Under the pieces are notes generated by a model, which saw only the letters and a list, made by a program, of their open reading frames with translations, did not search any database and was not told the DNA's origin. Position numbers and translations under genes: made by a program. Shown piece by piece: positions 1 through 12,390 of a stretch of 64,000 nucleotides of DNA. The DNA is taken from positions 135,679-199,678 of the forward strand of contig QANU01031401.1 of assembly GCA_003254905.1 (NCBI GenBank), written 5' to 3'. Each line of letters begins with the position of its first letter. The stretch's first letter is position 1. Origin of the DNA: Nissolia schottii. Lineage: Eukaryota > Streptophyta > Magnoliopsida > Fabales > Fabaceae.

Positions 1-1146
1 ATATAAAATAAAATCAAAGTTTTGGGGCATGCCCTTGTCAGCATCAACATGAAGGCCATCTTAGTTAGTGATCTGTAAGCATCACTAAAAGCGCTTAAAG
101 AGCCTAGGAGCATGCATTGACCTTAGTGGGATAACTGGTGCCAAACTCACCTAAACTTTTGCAAACCATTAAAAAATATAGAATCAAAGTTTTATCTACA
201 TATAAATTCTCTAAATTTCAATTGAGAGCTATTAGCTTTAAATTGGGTAAATTACACTAATCTCCTTGAATTTTAGTGCAACTACAACCAACTCCATTCC
301 TTTTGTCTAGGCGACACTAACCTTCCGTAGCGATAACAAAGTTAGATGTAATTTGTTATTAAAATATTATTTTCATTATATCTCTTACAATTTCATGCTC
401 AAAAGACTTTACAATTTCCTTTTGATCTCTTTTTACGTGACTTCACATTCTTCTTTAACCCCCTCATAAAATTTGATAATTAAACACTTTGATACCAAAA
501 CAACGTTTAATTCTATTACCGTCGTGTGAGATTTCACTAAATCCAAAGAGAACTTATTGAATTTTACCTCTTTAAAATTAGTGGCAACTAGGTAGGAGGT
601 CTACCCTCGAAGTAAACACAAGCCAGATTACAAGAACCATTTCGATTATAGAACTATAATGCTGACCAAGTCCTGCACAAAAGCCCACCGTTTGTTTGAC
701 ACCATTAAAAAAAATAATGTTATTATATTGTTCACTTGTTCTGCAAGCGTGTAAGAAGTCAAAGGGTCAGCTCAATATTGCAAGGTCAAAACCAAAGCCT
801 ACGACGAGAAAGAAAAAAAAAAAAAAAAAAACCTACTTTAACGTCCTTTAATTAATAAAAATTTCGAGTTGTGTAAACTGACGCTCGCAGCCCCCAAACT
901 TTATCATTTTGTTTTGACTAGAACACTATATCTTCAAAGTGCACATCCTCCTAAATCCATACAGCTCATCTCACTCTATATAAATCACCTCTTCTGGGCA
1001 TGTGCTTAATGGAATAAGCTGAGATATTTCTTCAAAACCATCCTCTTCTTTAATTCTCTCTTTAACTAGCTCTCACACCGAACACCGAAGTGAAAGAAAA
1101 AAAAAAAAAGAAAAAAAGAAAAAAGGTAGACGCAAGTAAGTTGATT
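1..1146 (+). promoter_or_regulatory. Upstream region and promoter of the MYB gene
   Basis: AT-rich non-coding sequence with no credible gene. A good TATA box (TATATAAA) lies at 977-984 and would place the transcription start near 1010, giving a 5' leader of roughly 135 bases before the ATG at 1147. The leader ends in purine-rich A runs (1093-1125). A long A run at about 810-830 is a simple repeat. No other element was identified. Confidence 0.55.
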
Positions 1147-2468
1147 ATGGAGATGGAGTACACGAACGGTGTTCACATGATTATGCGAAGTTTATCGGAT
1201 TGTGGGTCATCAGCTACAAACGGGACGAGTGATGAGGATGTTGCAACAAGGAAAGGCCCGTGGGCAGAGGAAGAGGATTCTGCTCTGGTCAACTATGTCA
1301 CCATCCACGGCGAAGGTCACTGGAACTCCGTCGCTCGCTCCGCAGGTAAGCATTCGTTTTGGGATCAAAGTCTTAACTAAATTATAAACAAAAATGCTAC
1401 ATATACACCCAATTTTATACACTCATACATACACCATTAATAATGCATAAACATTACAAACTTATAGATGATATTCTCAATTATACTTAATTAAATGCAT
1501 AACCATTACATGCATGAAGACACAAACTTTATGGATATAAGCATAGGAGTTATGTATGGTGTATATTTCTTTTGCGTACGTGTAGCAGGACTCATACAGA
1601 ATTAAATCATTCACCATCATATAACTTATGCTGAATCAGCTGATAATCGATTAAAACGTCTGTATTTGTACATTCGACTGCAGGTCTAAGGAGAACCGGC
1701 AAAAGCTGCCGATTAAGATGGCTAAACTATCTGCGCCCAAATGTTAGGCGCGGGAACATCACCCTCCAAGAGCAGCTCTTGATTCTCGACCTCCATTCCC
1801 GCTGGGGCAATAGGTACGTACGTAAACACGTGGACAAAAATAATTAACTGACGTTTTGGAATCAGCGCAAGTTTAACTACCAAATGTCAGAGTATATTGA
1901 GATATTCTAATATCCTATTATAATATAAGAGTTCATACCGTGTCACTCAACTTGTTGAAGGTGGTCGAAGATAGCGGAGCACCTGCCCGGGAGAACAGAC
2001 AACGAGATCAAGAACTACTGGCGGACGAGGGTGGTGAAGCAGGCCAAGCAGCTGAAATGTGACGTCAACAGCAAACGGTTCAGAGATGCCTTGCGCTACG
2101 TGTGGATGCCGCGGCTGATGGAGCAGATTCAGGCATCTAATTCCCAACAATTGGGCCAGTCGGCCCAAGCCCAATCCCACGGTGCAGCGAATGATCGTGG
2201 CGTGCTGTCGTCGTCATCGGGGGTTGTTGCTGCTGCCCGAGCAGCTTCTTCTTCGCTCTCCGACTCTTGCGCCTCTTACGGCAATGTAATGGGTGATGGT
2301 GCAGATAAGGGAGCCACGTCCACCCCATTGTTGCAACAGACGGAGGACTACTACTACGCCGACGCCATAGCATTTGAAACAGAAGTTGCTGGTTTTGGTG
2401 GTGCAGACATGTGGACTGATGAAAACGTGTGGTTCCTGCAGCAGCAGCTAGCTGACGAGTTGCTGTGA
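1147..2468 (+). CDS. R2R3-MYB transcription factor, subgroup 20 type (MYB62/MYB108/MYB2-like)
   Basis: Three exons, 1147-1345, 1684-1813 and 1961-2468, with GT-AG introns, give 278 residues. Residues about 35-87 form R2 ([10 protein letters not shown] through LNYLRPN) and 88-138 form R3 ([10 protein letters not shown] through [10 protein letters not shown]). The tryptophans are regularly spaced, and R3 begins with a non-Trp residue as is normal in R2R3 proteins. The R3 segment [11 protein letters not shown] is the DNA-recognition region. Just after R3 comes [18 protein letters not shown] followed by MPRL, a conserved extension of Arabidopsis subgroup 20 (MYB2, 62, 78, 108, 112, 116). The C-terminus is Ser/Ala-rich and then acidic, as in an activation region. 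The intron positions are the standard ones for plant R2R3-MYBs. The ATG at 1147 was chosen because the in-frame upstream extension starts only at a GTG and encodes a lysine run. Family members act in stress, phosphate and hormone responses; which paralogue this is cannot be told here. Confidence 0.93.
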
Positions 2469-3449
2469 TCCTGTTTCTTTATAACGCTATGTAGGCACTA
2501 ACATGTCCCAGTCAGTGGATTAGAGTTTTACGTTGCATTGCTGATTAAATTGATTAATATGATGTTGTTACAAAATTGTTAACGGAATAAAAGGCTTGTT
2601 TGCGTGGTGCATTTGTTCTCACCATGGCTGTCAGATTAGGCTTTGAATCCTGAATCAAAAGGTGTCTTTCGTGAATTATGAACCAAACCATATCTTATCG
2701 AATCTGAAAAAAGGAAATGGCATCCAAACGAGCACGTATAGTTTAGTGTTGAGGAGAGATGGGTTCGATTGTTTTTGAAACAGAAAGTTTTTGTGGTATT
2801 TACATGTGTGTGGTTGTTTGGGTTCTGAGCTTGAGGATTAATAATCTTGCAATTAACAATCGTTTAATCATGATGTAAGATATTTGGTGACACAAGTCTG
2901 GCATTGTCTTTGTGTGGGTTGGTTTGGATGGCGCCGCAGGCCCAAATGCCTCACGAGATGGATTGGCCTGTGAAGGGAACTATCTCTGTGTGTGGACTGA
3001 TAGGATTTTGGGAACCACGTATGCCTCACTAGGAGGTCACCAAGAGAGCTCTTTTCATGAACTTGTGTTCTGCAGCTAGATATTATACCTTAGGATTACC
3101 TTTAGTACGTCCTAGGTGTGACCAAACCTATGCCTACACTAGAGAGGTAAGACCTCCATCACTAGCCTGACGTTACTACTATTGAGTAGCTAGGATTGCA
3201 TGATGCCCTGTAGCATCAACAATGAGCAGTCTCATCAATCTAAGTTGGACAAAGCTTGGAAAGTGTGAGGGAAAGAATGATCCAATGAACAAAAAGGACA
3301 TATTAAATAGAGGGTGAGTGATGAAACAATGAGAGAATAATAAACCTCCTTTCAAGCCCCCTCCCTACAAAAAACATATCTCTATGCTTGAAGTCAGATA
3401 TGAGAACAAGAAAAGAAAGAGAGAGAGATAAGGGGATAAAAGCAATAGA
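2469..3449. other. MYB 3' region and intergenic DNA
   Basis: The first 150 bases are the presumed MYB 3' UTR; AATAAA-like sequence occurs at about 2585-2590 (GGAATAAAAGG). The rest shows no open frame with recognisable homology and no structured repeat. Confidence 0.4.
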
Positions 3450-4424
3450 GAAACCGAAGCACCCCTGCTAGCTGCTTACCCGTACGTAGTAACAATGATC
3501 ACAGGGTTGTTTTCTTCTTTGGTTGTGTTACTTTTAGCCCCTACTTTTAGCTTCACAAATATTTCTTATGAAAATATGGACCCATTTGAAAATCTTTTCC
3601 TTTTCTTTACTAATTTATAAGCTAGGAGCCATGCGTAATCAAGAAAAAATGTATATATACACAAGCAATAGAGTCATTAAGACTTAGGCGTTCAACTGCG
3701 TAACAGAGAAGTAACCACCTCAACTCATAGGTAACATAATACAAATACATACGGGTCCATAAACAACGGCACATATGTTTATACTTACATATTACAAATA
3801 CTGCACTTAATGCTAATGACATGGTAAATTCATTTAGCTGATACAATTACAAGTAACTAAAGGCTATGACTCGTAGATATAGACTACAGTTCTCCTGCTT
3901 TCTTGGAATCTCCTAACGCAAAGGTCTTTCCTCGTCTGATGATGTCTACTCTGCCTCAACGTCGTCGTCGTGCCTTCCTGGAATCATAAGTGAGTGGGGA
4001 ATGAGAGCGTCGCTTTCTCAGTGGGAATCGGAATGAGAGCGTCGCTTTCTCAGTGGGAATCGTAGGGCATAACTAAACTTTATTTGCTCAATTATGATTC
4101 AGGCCGCTCAAGAGATCTCTAAGTGATAGAATATGCTAAAGTCACTACTTGTTATTACTTTAATCCATGCTAGTCCTGAGCAGCTTTATCTAGTTACTAT
4201 GTGATTGGGGAATCTATTCTTTGCATTACTTAGGTATGCATTGGCTTGCCTCCTATTCCTGATTATCAGGGTATTATCATATTGTTCCATGCGAGGTGTC
4301 TTAATATCGGAATCTAGCATAACGTTCGACATATATCCTATGCATGGGAAATTCTTGTGTGCTCATGTACCATTTGTCAAACTATCACTTCTTGCTCCTT
4401 TTGCTTATCTACTTTCCTTATACA

Positions 4425-4830
4425 CCCTAGGACCAGCATCCACACGCGATGTATTATATATTCGTACTGCCTTGTATACCCTAGGACCTTTGTCCACATG
4501 CGCGATGTATCGTGTATCTTTACTGCCTTATACATCCTAGGACCTTTGTCCACACACGATGTATTGTACACCCTAGGACCATCCACACACGATGTATTGT
4601 GTATCCTAGGACCGTCCACACGCGATGTCTTACATACCCTAGGACTGAGGCTCACACGTGATGCAATTTACACCCTAGGACTGATGCCCACAAGCGATGT
4701 AGTCTACATCCTAGGACCGTCGTTCATGCTTGGGGTCAAATATATCCTAGGACCGTCCACACACGATGCTTGTACACCCTAGGACCTTCGTCCACACGCA
4801 ATGTAGTTCGCACCCTAGGACTGACGTCCA
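4425..4830. repeat. CCTAGGAC minisatellite inside LTR copy A
   Basis: About eleven copies of a diverged 30-45-bp unit. The unit core is CCCTAGGACC, followed after a short spacer by CCACACGCGATGTA. Each core contains the 6-bp palindrome CCTAGG. The repeated open frames that run through it encode only periodic peptides and are not genes. Copy C has a different array at about the corresponding place, and copies B and D share a third. Confidence 0.8.
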
Positions 4831-5165
4831 CCCGCGATGTATAACCCTCTTTGCTTTCTGTTCCTCGAGGTAATATAACTTCATCTTTCCTTCTGGGGAA
4901 ACTCATACTATCTCTACTCTTTCTTTTCCTTCATAATTCTACTTTTCCTTCCTAGCACGTTGACTTAACAACCCTTTAAGATTTCGCATATCCTTACACT
5001 TAATTAGCCTACAGTCGTCCTAAAGTACTAATGACGACCGGGTCCTCCTGATGCATGATAGCATAGCACATACTTCCATAATCATTTCCATCTTCAAATA
5101 TACATTTCTAAAGGTTTTGGGCTTGTTGGAACATGTAGGAAATCTAAAATCTTAAGTTCTTTAAT

Positions 5166-5324
5166 GGTCATTCGAATGACCAAAGCTGTTCATTTGAATG
5201 ACATGAAAATTTAGCTCTCTGTTGCTGAAATTTAATGGTCATTCGAATGACCATGGCTATGTCATTCGAATGACCTAGTAAAAATGATCCAGGGTGAGTA
5301 AATTTCAGGGTCATTCGATTGACC
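5166..5324. repeat. Palindrome cluster GGTCATTCGAATGACC
   Basis: Five copies of a 16-bp palindrome lie at 5166-5181 (perfect), 5188-5203 (degenerate), 5237-5252 (perfect), 5260-5275 (one end base changed) and 5309-5324 (one central change). Centre-to-centre distances are 22, 49, 23 and 49 bp. The sequence between copies is not repeated, so this is a set of dispersed sites and not a simple tandem array. In element orientation the cluster lies about 420-580 bp downstream of the TATA box. Confidence 0.85.
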
Positions 5325-6260
5325 TTGCCTTAAACTCATCCGTAGCGTTGTGTCGTGCATATTTCTCACAATTTTTCACTGAAAATCAATTTAGACTTTT
5401 CACATGTTTCAACAATCACTAAAAAATATTTTCTAGCATTCAAACTACGTAAAATCATCATTCCATAATTATTACTATATTTTCTACATAACTTTTCCTA
5501 TGTTAATTTCTCAGATAATAGCACATAAAATAGCATACCACATAGATAGTGGGTCTAGGACTACCCACCTCCTAAGCGCATTCTGAATCGGTGAAAGTGA
5601 TGAGGAAAATATCATCTTCACGTTGATGCATTCCTCCTATTTTTCCTAAGTCCGGCCTCGTAACAGCAGAGTGCACAACCAGAACCGAAAATTTATGGAA
5701 GCAGAGGGAAAATATGCAACAATTGTGGCTACCTTCGTTGACTATTTATAGCCAACCAAGGTCGGCCACTGTTCTCTTTTTTTATTCTTTTCTTTTTTAT
5801 CATTATTATATTATATTATATATATTATTATTATATATGTATACTTATCCTCTGCCAAAGGATAAGCATAGAGCCTTTGTGGCTTATTTCGATCATGTTT
5901 GGTTGTTAATCGCTCGTGTTGCATATCATAAAAATATTCTGATCAGATAGTCGCAATCTACTAATTTTTCTGGTCAGGATGGTACGTCAGGTTAACGTAT
6001 TCTTGAACTTATCTCCGTAAGAGTATATTTTACGGATACCTTTGGCACCTGACGAAATTCCGGTGTGATCAGAAATCGATTCGAATCTCGCGAAATCTCC
6101 GTGAGCTTACGAAACCATTATTTTGACTGGTATTTTGGATAAGAAAACCTTTATAATTAAATTTTCTGTCTAAATAACTGTCTCGAGTACAGTTTAATTA
6201 CACGAAATTATTAATTATGCGAAATCTTTGTAAGGGAAAAAATCGGGATGTTACAGAAAC

Positions 6261-8377
6261 AACCATCGTTGATGAGAGAAAACACAAGAAATACATTCCA
6301 AAAATCAAAACTAGTAGCACAGGGTCCAGAATGGGAAGGAGGAACAAGTTCGGTCATCCTCTAAAGAGCCTTTTTAGTGGTGGTTTCCATTCACTCTGGC
6401 GGTTCTCACACAGGGAATAGTATCATCATCTCTTATCATTCTTCACATTTTCTCTAAGTTTACGAACCAAATTTTTGGTCCAAAACATTGGTCATCTGAC
6501 CGTATTTATTTTCATGTGAGAATTTAAAAAAACAAAAATAATAACGGGAAATCCAATTACCGCAAACCGATTTCATGCTCATTAAGGGAGGAATTTATCA
6601 ACTTTTCATCTCATTAATCCAGAAAAATGTCTTTTTTCTTTTTCCTTTTTCTAAAATTGAGTTACAATTTACCGATTTCATGCCTACTTTTTTTGCAATT
6701 TCACATGAAAGTAAAAAATGAGACTAGCCGAATATTCAGCTTCAAGATAATAAAACAACAACCAACAAAACATAAAAGAAGGCATGAAAACAAAAGATAA
6801 AAGAATAGACAACACGTGAACGAGTAGAGGTAGATGCTAAGATATAAAACTATTTTTTTATCTTCACCCATTACTTTAAGTTTCTTAGATGGTTTTTGGT
6901 ATGGTATTTAAACTAAGAAGTCTAAAATTCGATCATTGTCAATCTAATTTCTAAAATTGTTAACACTCTAAGGTAGAAGAATTATTGCGTAAGAGGGCAA
7001 GATAATGAATCATTAGAATAAGGTTGCTATTAGATATTATCTGGAGGGAGAATTTCCATACTTTTCCTTCATATTTGTGAAAAGATAAAATAAAATTTTC
7101 AGATTGTTGTTAACCCTGTCGCCCATGATCCGACTCGGTTTTGCCCAACACAAAATTGTGCGAGAATTATACAAAGCCTATTAAAATCAGGATTCCAGCA
7201 GTTTAAGAGTAGTAATACACAATTTGACTCTGATCATAATTGCTAAGAGTTCAGAGTTGTATGATTAATTTCGCGATTCATGCTACACTATCTAGGACCA
7301 TTACTAAAGGAGCTCTTGATTTGCTTCCACGAAACACAAAATCTAATCAGGAAATTGAAACTAGCGAGCTAAATGTTACTAGCTTCGAGTAGACCATTGA
7401 CCTAATTGTGTTATAGTAATTCTTCCAATTGGTTTTGTGTTTTGTTTTATAATGTGATCCTCTAGAAACAGGTGAGACGTAAAAACGTTATGGAAGTTTG
7501 ACATTAATAAATTGAGTATAAAGACTGGGATCACCTGATTTAAATTCAATGGGTTTCTCATTGGAAGCACTAATGGCCGCAACCTTTGAAATCAGCACCT
7601 TTGTTGCTTCATAATTATACGAATTTTGAGTCGTTCACACGTGATTGGGCAGTCAACTTGTCTTTTTACCCTTTTCTTTGCCTTTGTATGTAGCATATGG
7701 TCACAACTGACCTCATATCATATGCAAGAAATTCTTGAGTCAGCATAGGCAACTAAATAATTTTATGATCTAGTTGATATCATGTACAAGGTTGGATTGT
7801 ATAAGCTAATACAATATAACATAATCTTACCCATCGTTTGGTGTCACTAGCGTATTATAATAACTTTTACGTCACTGAGCTGTTATACGTTAGAATAACA
7901 TATAACTCTATCAAACCTAGGAAAGTAGGATTAGGCCTGATTGACTTTGATGTATAAGGTTTATTTTTATTTTTTTTCTTTCTCTGTTATAATTTTATGT
8001 TTATAAAAATAATAACAAATAATAAAATAATAATAATTAAAATTATTAATAATTTATATAATAATTATAATCAATAATTAAAATAATAATATTTATAATA
8101 ATAAATAATTAAATAATAAATTGTTGTTTAAAATATCTAAATGATAAATAATTTATGATATAAATTACATTTTGTATAATATAAATCTAAAATAATTAAA
8201 ATAAAAATATTAATTTTTAAAGTTATAATTAAATAATTAATAAAAATATTTTCATTAAAATTTCTTATTATATTTAATTATAAAATGTAGAAAATATAAA
8301 AATATATAATACAAAAATTATTATTTATTATTTATTTTAATTATTTTATTATAATAATGAATACTTATTAAAAGTAT
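6261..8377. other. Intergenic DNA, partly extreme AT-rich
   Basis: No gene is supported. The stretch at about 7960-8375 is almost pure A/T, with short AATAAT/TAATTA words. The remainder shows scattered stop-rich frames only. Confidence 0.4.
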
Positions 8378-8983
8378 AATAAATAATCAATCCTGGGTGG
8401 CCTAGATTCATAATTGAGAAATGAAGCAATAAATACGGTTAAGAGTTTCCATTGAGAACGAAGTTTTCTCATTCCCACTCGATTATGGTTTCCAGGAGAG
8501 TATGAACAGGTTCCTGATGACGTCGAAGACCAGTGAAGCTGGTGGAGGTCATTCCGCCAGAACACCTAAGTTGTGCAAAAAGGCCCAACTGGTTATATGA
8601 GCTGACGACTATGTTTTGTTATGAAGATAGAGTGTATTCTATGACAATGTTATAATGTGTACTAATAGTGTACAGTGCTGCTTTGTGTGAAGGACAACTT
8701 GAATGTAATTATATTCTAACTTATGATGCAATATAGATGATCATAGGCCGTGGTTGGTGCCACGTAATCCATGTCTCGGATGCGCTCCGCTATAGTCTAT
8801 GCTTAATGTCACGCATGGCTCTCAACTTATGAAATAATATATGTTTCAAATTAGTCCATATTTTTGAGAAAACTATTATTTTTGAACCCATAAATGGGGC
8901 TAAGTACTATCCCAACCGAACTGGATAATAACCTAGTAGCGGGTTTGCGACTTAAGCGTAGATTAGCTAGCAAGGGTGTTTCA
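8378..8983 (+). mobile_element. T-family LTR fragment J (3' end)
   Basis: About 600 bp match the 3' end of T-family LTRs. It has the block with the GAGAACG...TTCTCATTCCCAC inverted words seen at 37256-37285 and 26501-26525, and ends in AGCTAGCAAGGGTGTTTCA at 8983. The 5' part is missing and replaced by the AT-rich tract, so no target duplication can be assigned. Confidence 0.6.
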
Positions 8984-10392
8984 CATGGACTATGTTTACT
9001 TTGGGATATTTTTCTCAAACATCAAACGTTCCTTGAAGGTCAGACGCTTAGCACTTCATCAGAGAATGGGATATCATTGTTGAAGATGAGTTGTGATTTT
9101 CCCCTTCTCCTACCTCCTCACAGGTCTTAATCAGAGTATTGGCTCCTCATCACCGAGCATGCCCACTCCTTTGTTAAGTAGTTGGTGTTCGACATCCTTC
9201 ATGATGAGGTTGATTAGACTGCCAAGTCAAGACTGGCAAGTAATGGTCATGCAATCCTTAGGGATCTGAGCATTGCCCTGGTAAGGTGAGTGGTGTCAGG
9301 GATACGATACATCAGAACCTAAGCATAATTATACTTTTAGGAGATCCTCCCTTCTTTTGTCATGATTGTGGCCTTTCGTCAAGCATAATTATACTTTTAG
9401 GAGATCCTCCTTCTTTTGTCATGATTGTGGCCTTTCGTCTTCCGGTTTAGGGCTTCTTGGTATGCCATGGCCTCGAGTCTCTTTGCTTGTTCATCTAAGA
9501 GGTTTTTGAGATCTCGGAGGATCTTGTTGGGGTTTTCAATGTCTCCTTCCTTCTACCAGAGGTTTCCTTCAACTTGAGAATGGATTTTGCGGCTTCTATT
9601 TCCTAGTCTTGGGTGAACTCACTCGTTATATCCAGTTTCCAATGCCATGTCATGAGCATTGTGGTTGATAGTGATGTGTTAGCTTGCCTCATCATTCAGT
9701 TGGTGAAACAAATTGACATCTAAAACCTCCATCGTTGGAGTGATTGATTTGGGAAAGGAAAGAGTACTTAGTCATACAATAACTCAGTTCCCACAAACGA
9801 TATCAATGTTCATGAGTTTAGAAAAAAAGGGGAATGAGGTTACCTTATTGTGAAAGTGAGAACGAGAGGTGCTCTTCAAACGTTCGTATGCCAGAGTTGT
9901 TGGTGTGGCGGCGTTGGGTACCTAAAGAAAGGCACTTCGATGCCCATGTAAGGATAGAGTTTTTGAATGGTGATGTTAGGTAAGAATGGACAAAGATCAA
10001 TCCTTTATAGGTTTTTGTGCCAGCATATTTACTTATGTTCATATTACCAAAGTAAGTGGGACATCAGTCCTAAATTGGCCTACTTAAATTGTGACACATG
10101 TCCTAATCTTGTATGGGTCTAGAACCTTCTATTCCCTTGAGGTGCTAGATCAGGTGGGCGTTGTTACGTTCTCAGGCTAGATCTTGAGTCATCTAAGGCA
10201 ACACACTTGGAACGTCTGACCCGCCTCAAACTTTCATCTTCTTGGGTTGTGTCCAAGTTAAGAGTATTAGGCCTATCATGGGGCCATACTTATAGCCTAT
10301 AACAACATTCTATAATCAAACAAGGATTTCTCCTATTAAAAATAAGAGTTCATCTCATAAGTAAGGAAAACACTAATTATTATAAAAATTTA
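8984..10392. other. Intergenic DNA with a 60-bp tandem duplication
   Basis: No gene is supported. The only clear structure is the duplication listed separately at 9321-9439. Confidence 0.4.
9321..9439. repeat. 60-bp tandem duplication
   Basis: The segment 9321-9380, starting AAGCATAATTATAC, is repeated at once at 9381-9439. The copies differ only by one C lost from a CCC run. The near identity suggests a recent event. Confidence 0.92.
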
Positions 10393-11097
10393 GGGTTAAT
10401 AGCAACTTACCCCCGTACTATAATTGTTGTGCACTTAACCCCTAACATTGCAAAATGTGCAATTCGACACCCTTAAAATCAATGCAAATAAGATCTTCTA
10501 TCACTTTTAACGTCTAAAAGGTCCGTTAGTACACATGTGCCTGTCACTTGATGTATTGTAAGGACAAAATTACATTTCTCTAAAATAAAAATAAAAGAAA
10601 AGTTATTTTAAAAATTAAATAAACAAAACTCAATTCCTCCAACCCTTACATTGTGACCTCCCCTCTCCCTTTCTAAATAGAACCCAATGCCCAACCCCTT
10701 TCATGCTTATCACCACTGCCGCAAACTTCGCCCACCTCCTACGTAGCCTCCTGTGTCACCTCCTATGTCGCCTCTACTCTTTGTTTTTTTTCTATTTTTT
10801 TCGGCTTTTGCTTCTAATTTCTGCTACTGTCAGTGCTATTTTTCTCGCCATTGTCCCTGTTTTGTCCTCAAAATTTTAGTTTTTATTTTATTTTTATTTT
10901 AAAGAAAGCATAATTTTGTCCTTGCAATACATCATGTAATAGACACATGTGTACTAACGGACCTTTTAGATGTTAAAAGTGATAGAAAGTCTTATTTGCA
11001 CTGTTTAGAAAGCTTAGGGGATCGAATTGCGCATTTTGCAACGTTATGGGTTAAATGCACAATAGATATAGTATAGGGGGTAAGTTGTTATTAACCC
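10393..11097. mobile_element. Mutator-like MITE with long terminal inverted repeats
   Basis: A 705-bp element begins GGGTTAATAGCAACTTACCCC and ends with the inverse, GGGGGTAAGTTGTTATTAACCC. The inverted repeats extend roughly 190 bp from each end; for example GGTCCGTTAGTACACATG on the left pairs with CATGTGTACTAACGGACC on the right. The flanks are AAAAATTTA (10384-10392) and CAAAATTTA (11098-11106), a 9-bp duplication with one mismatch, typical of Mutator-like elements. It contains no transposase. Confidence 0.82.
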
Positions 11098-11106
11098 CAA
11101 AATTTA

Positions 11107-12130
11107 TGATTTTAGGAAACTTTTATTTATATTTCTTTTATAAAACACACAAAATTAAAGAAGAAAATAACAAGAAATATCTGGAAGCATGGTACTCTTT
11201 TTTTTTATACAGGTTATGGTATTCTGTTGAAAAAAGCTTATATTTATAATCCTTCAATTATTCATTTGTATTTTAATCTTGTTCCATTACATTTAAATAT
11301 CAAAGAAAACTACCTAGCTACATTTCACCTTCTCGCTGTAATCTTGATTCAACATCGATTTGAATGGTTCTGTAATTAAATATAATAAAATGGAAGGAAA
11401 ACTATTTGTAGATTCTTTTTTTTTTCCACCACCGTCTAGTTGGATTCATTTGAGAATAGTTAGCAGGTTGAAAGAAAAAAAAAAAAAAAATGAGAGCTGG
11501 CATGTCTTGCATTTGGACTTCGAAGAACGCTTCAATCATTTCCAATTTGAACGAAGTGCGGGATATAATTGCATGACCAAATTCCCGAAAGCGTCGGCAA
11601 ATGAGAGGTCTCCGACTATATATGACTCCTTTCAAAGAAAATTTCAACATTTTTGTTGTCTACATAATACAATCATAAATATTATTCAGCCCCACATTCC
11701 ATTTCCAGCATCTAGATTTCCGTTGAATTATAGTTACAGAGATGGACTTGTTTTGCCCTCAATGCCCTGCATTGAACGTCATTTCTCTTAAGTAGAGTTA
11801 GGTTAGGTCAGCATTTTATACAATAAATTTTCTTAATGAAATCATATTTTTCATTCCTTATTGTGCGGATGAAAAAAAGAAATGATAAAAGAAGAAATGA
11901 AGACAAAAAGCATGAGAAAAAAGAAGAGAAACTAAATTAAAAATGATATTTTTGCCTCTTCTAATTTTATTTTGTTCTTAATTGAATCACCGAGATTCAT
12001 ATTTTATTATTAGAAATCTGACTAACTTCACCTGACTCAACTATAAGCCCTTAAAGGGGTAAGGATCTCAAAAAAAAAAAAAAAAGAGTGGAAACAGAAT
12101 AATTGTTATTTAAAATATAAGAAGCAATTA

Positions 12131-12161
<31 letters not shown>

Positions 12162-12390
12162 TCTCTCTTATATGTATAGTCTTGCCTTTGAGTGCCGGGG
12201 GCTTTAAAGTGTGGCTGACCTTAGAGATTGGGTGGCTTTCGCTGAACTATAAGATTAGGTAGCTCCAGAATATTGGCCCCATTGATTGGGTAAGCAGAGC
12301 TAAGGATTTGGTGGTTGTAGAGACTGTCTAGTGTGGCTTTCGCCTTTGAGCTAAGGATTTTAAGGCAGTAATCATATGGCTTTTGTTTTT
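11107..12390. other. Intergenic DNA
   Basis: No supported gene. The open frames at 11360-11791 have no recognisable domain and run through A and T homopolymers. A (TTA)n microsatellite lies near 12129-12161. Confidence 0.4.
12129..12161. repeat. (TTA)n microsatellite
   Basis: About eleven uninterrupted copies of the trinucleotide TTA/ATT. Confidence 0.9.

Larger units (their letters stand above)
3455..6255 (-). mobile_element. T-family LTR copy A (solo LTR, reverse)
   Basis: A 2,801-bp block flanked by an exact 5-bp target duplication, GAAAC at 3450-3454 and 6256-6260. On the minus strand it begins TGTAACATCCCG (6255 backwards) and ends near 3455 in a decayed form of the family terminus GCTAGGGTGTTACA. 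It contains no coding region, no primer-binding site and no second LTR, so it is a solo LTR, probably of a Ty3/gypsy element. A promoter-like TATAAATAG (minus strand) lies at 5742-5750. The copy carries its own minisatellite (about 4425-4830) and its own palindrome cluster (5166-5324). Confidence 0.85.

Noticed and set aside
1090..1146. N-terminal lysine-rich extension of the MYB protein
   Set aside because: The frame starts at GTG, not ATG, and encodes an A/G-rich leader; the in-frame ATG at 1147 is the better start.
4205..4782. Overlapping + strand open frames with repeated LGPSTHDVL-type peptides
   Set aside because: They are translations of the CCTAGGAC minisatellite in an LTR; two frames both stay open because the repeat lacks stops, and there is no domain.
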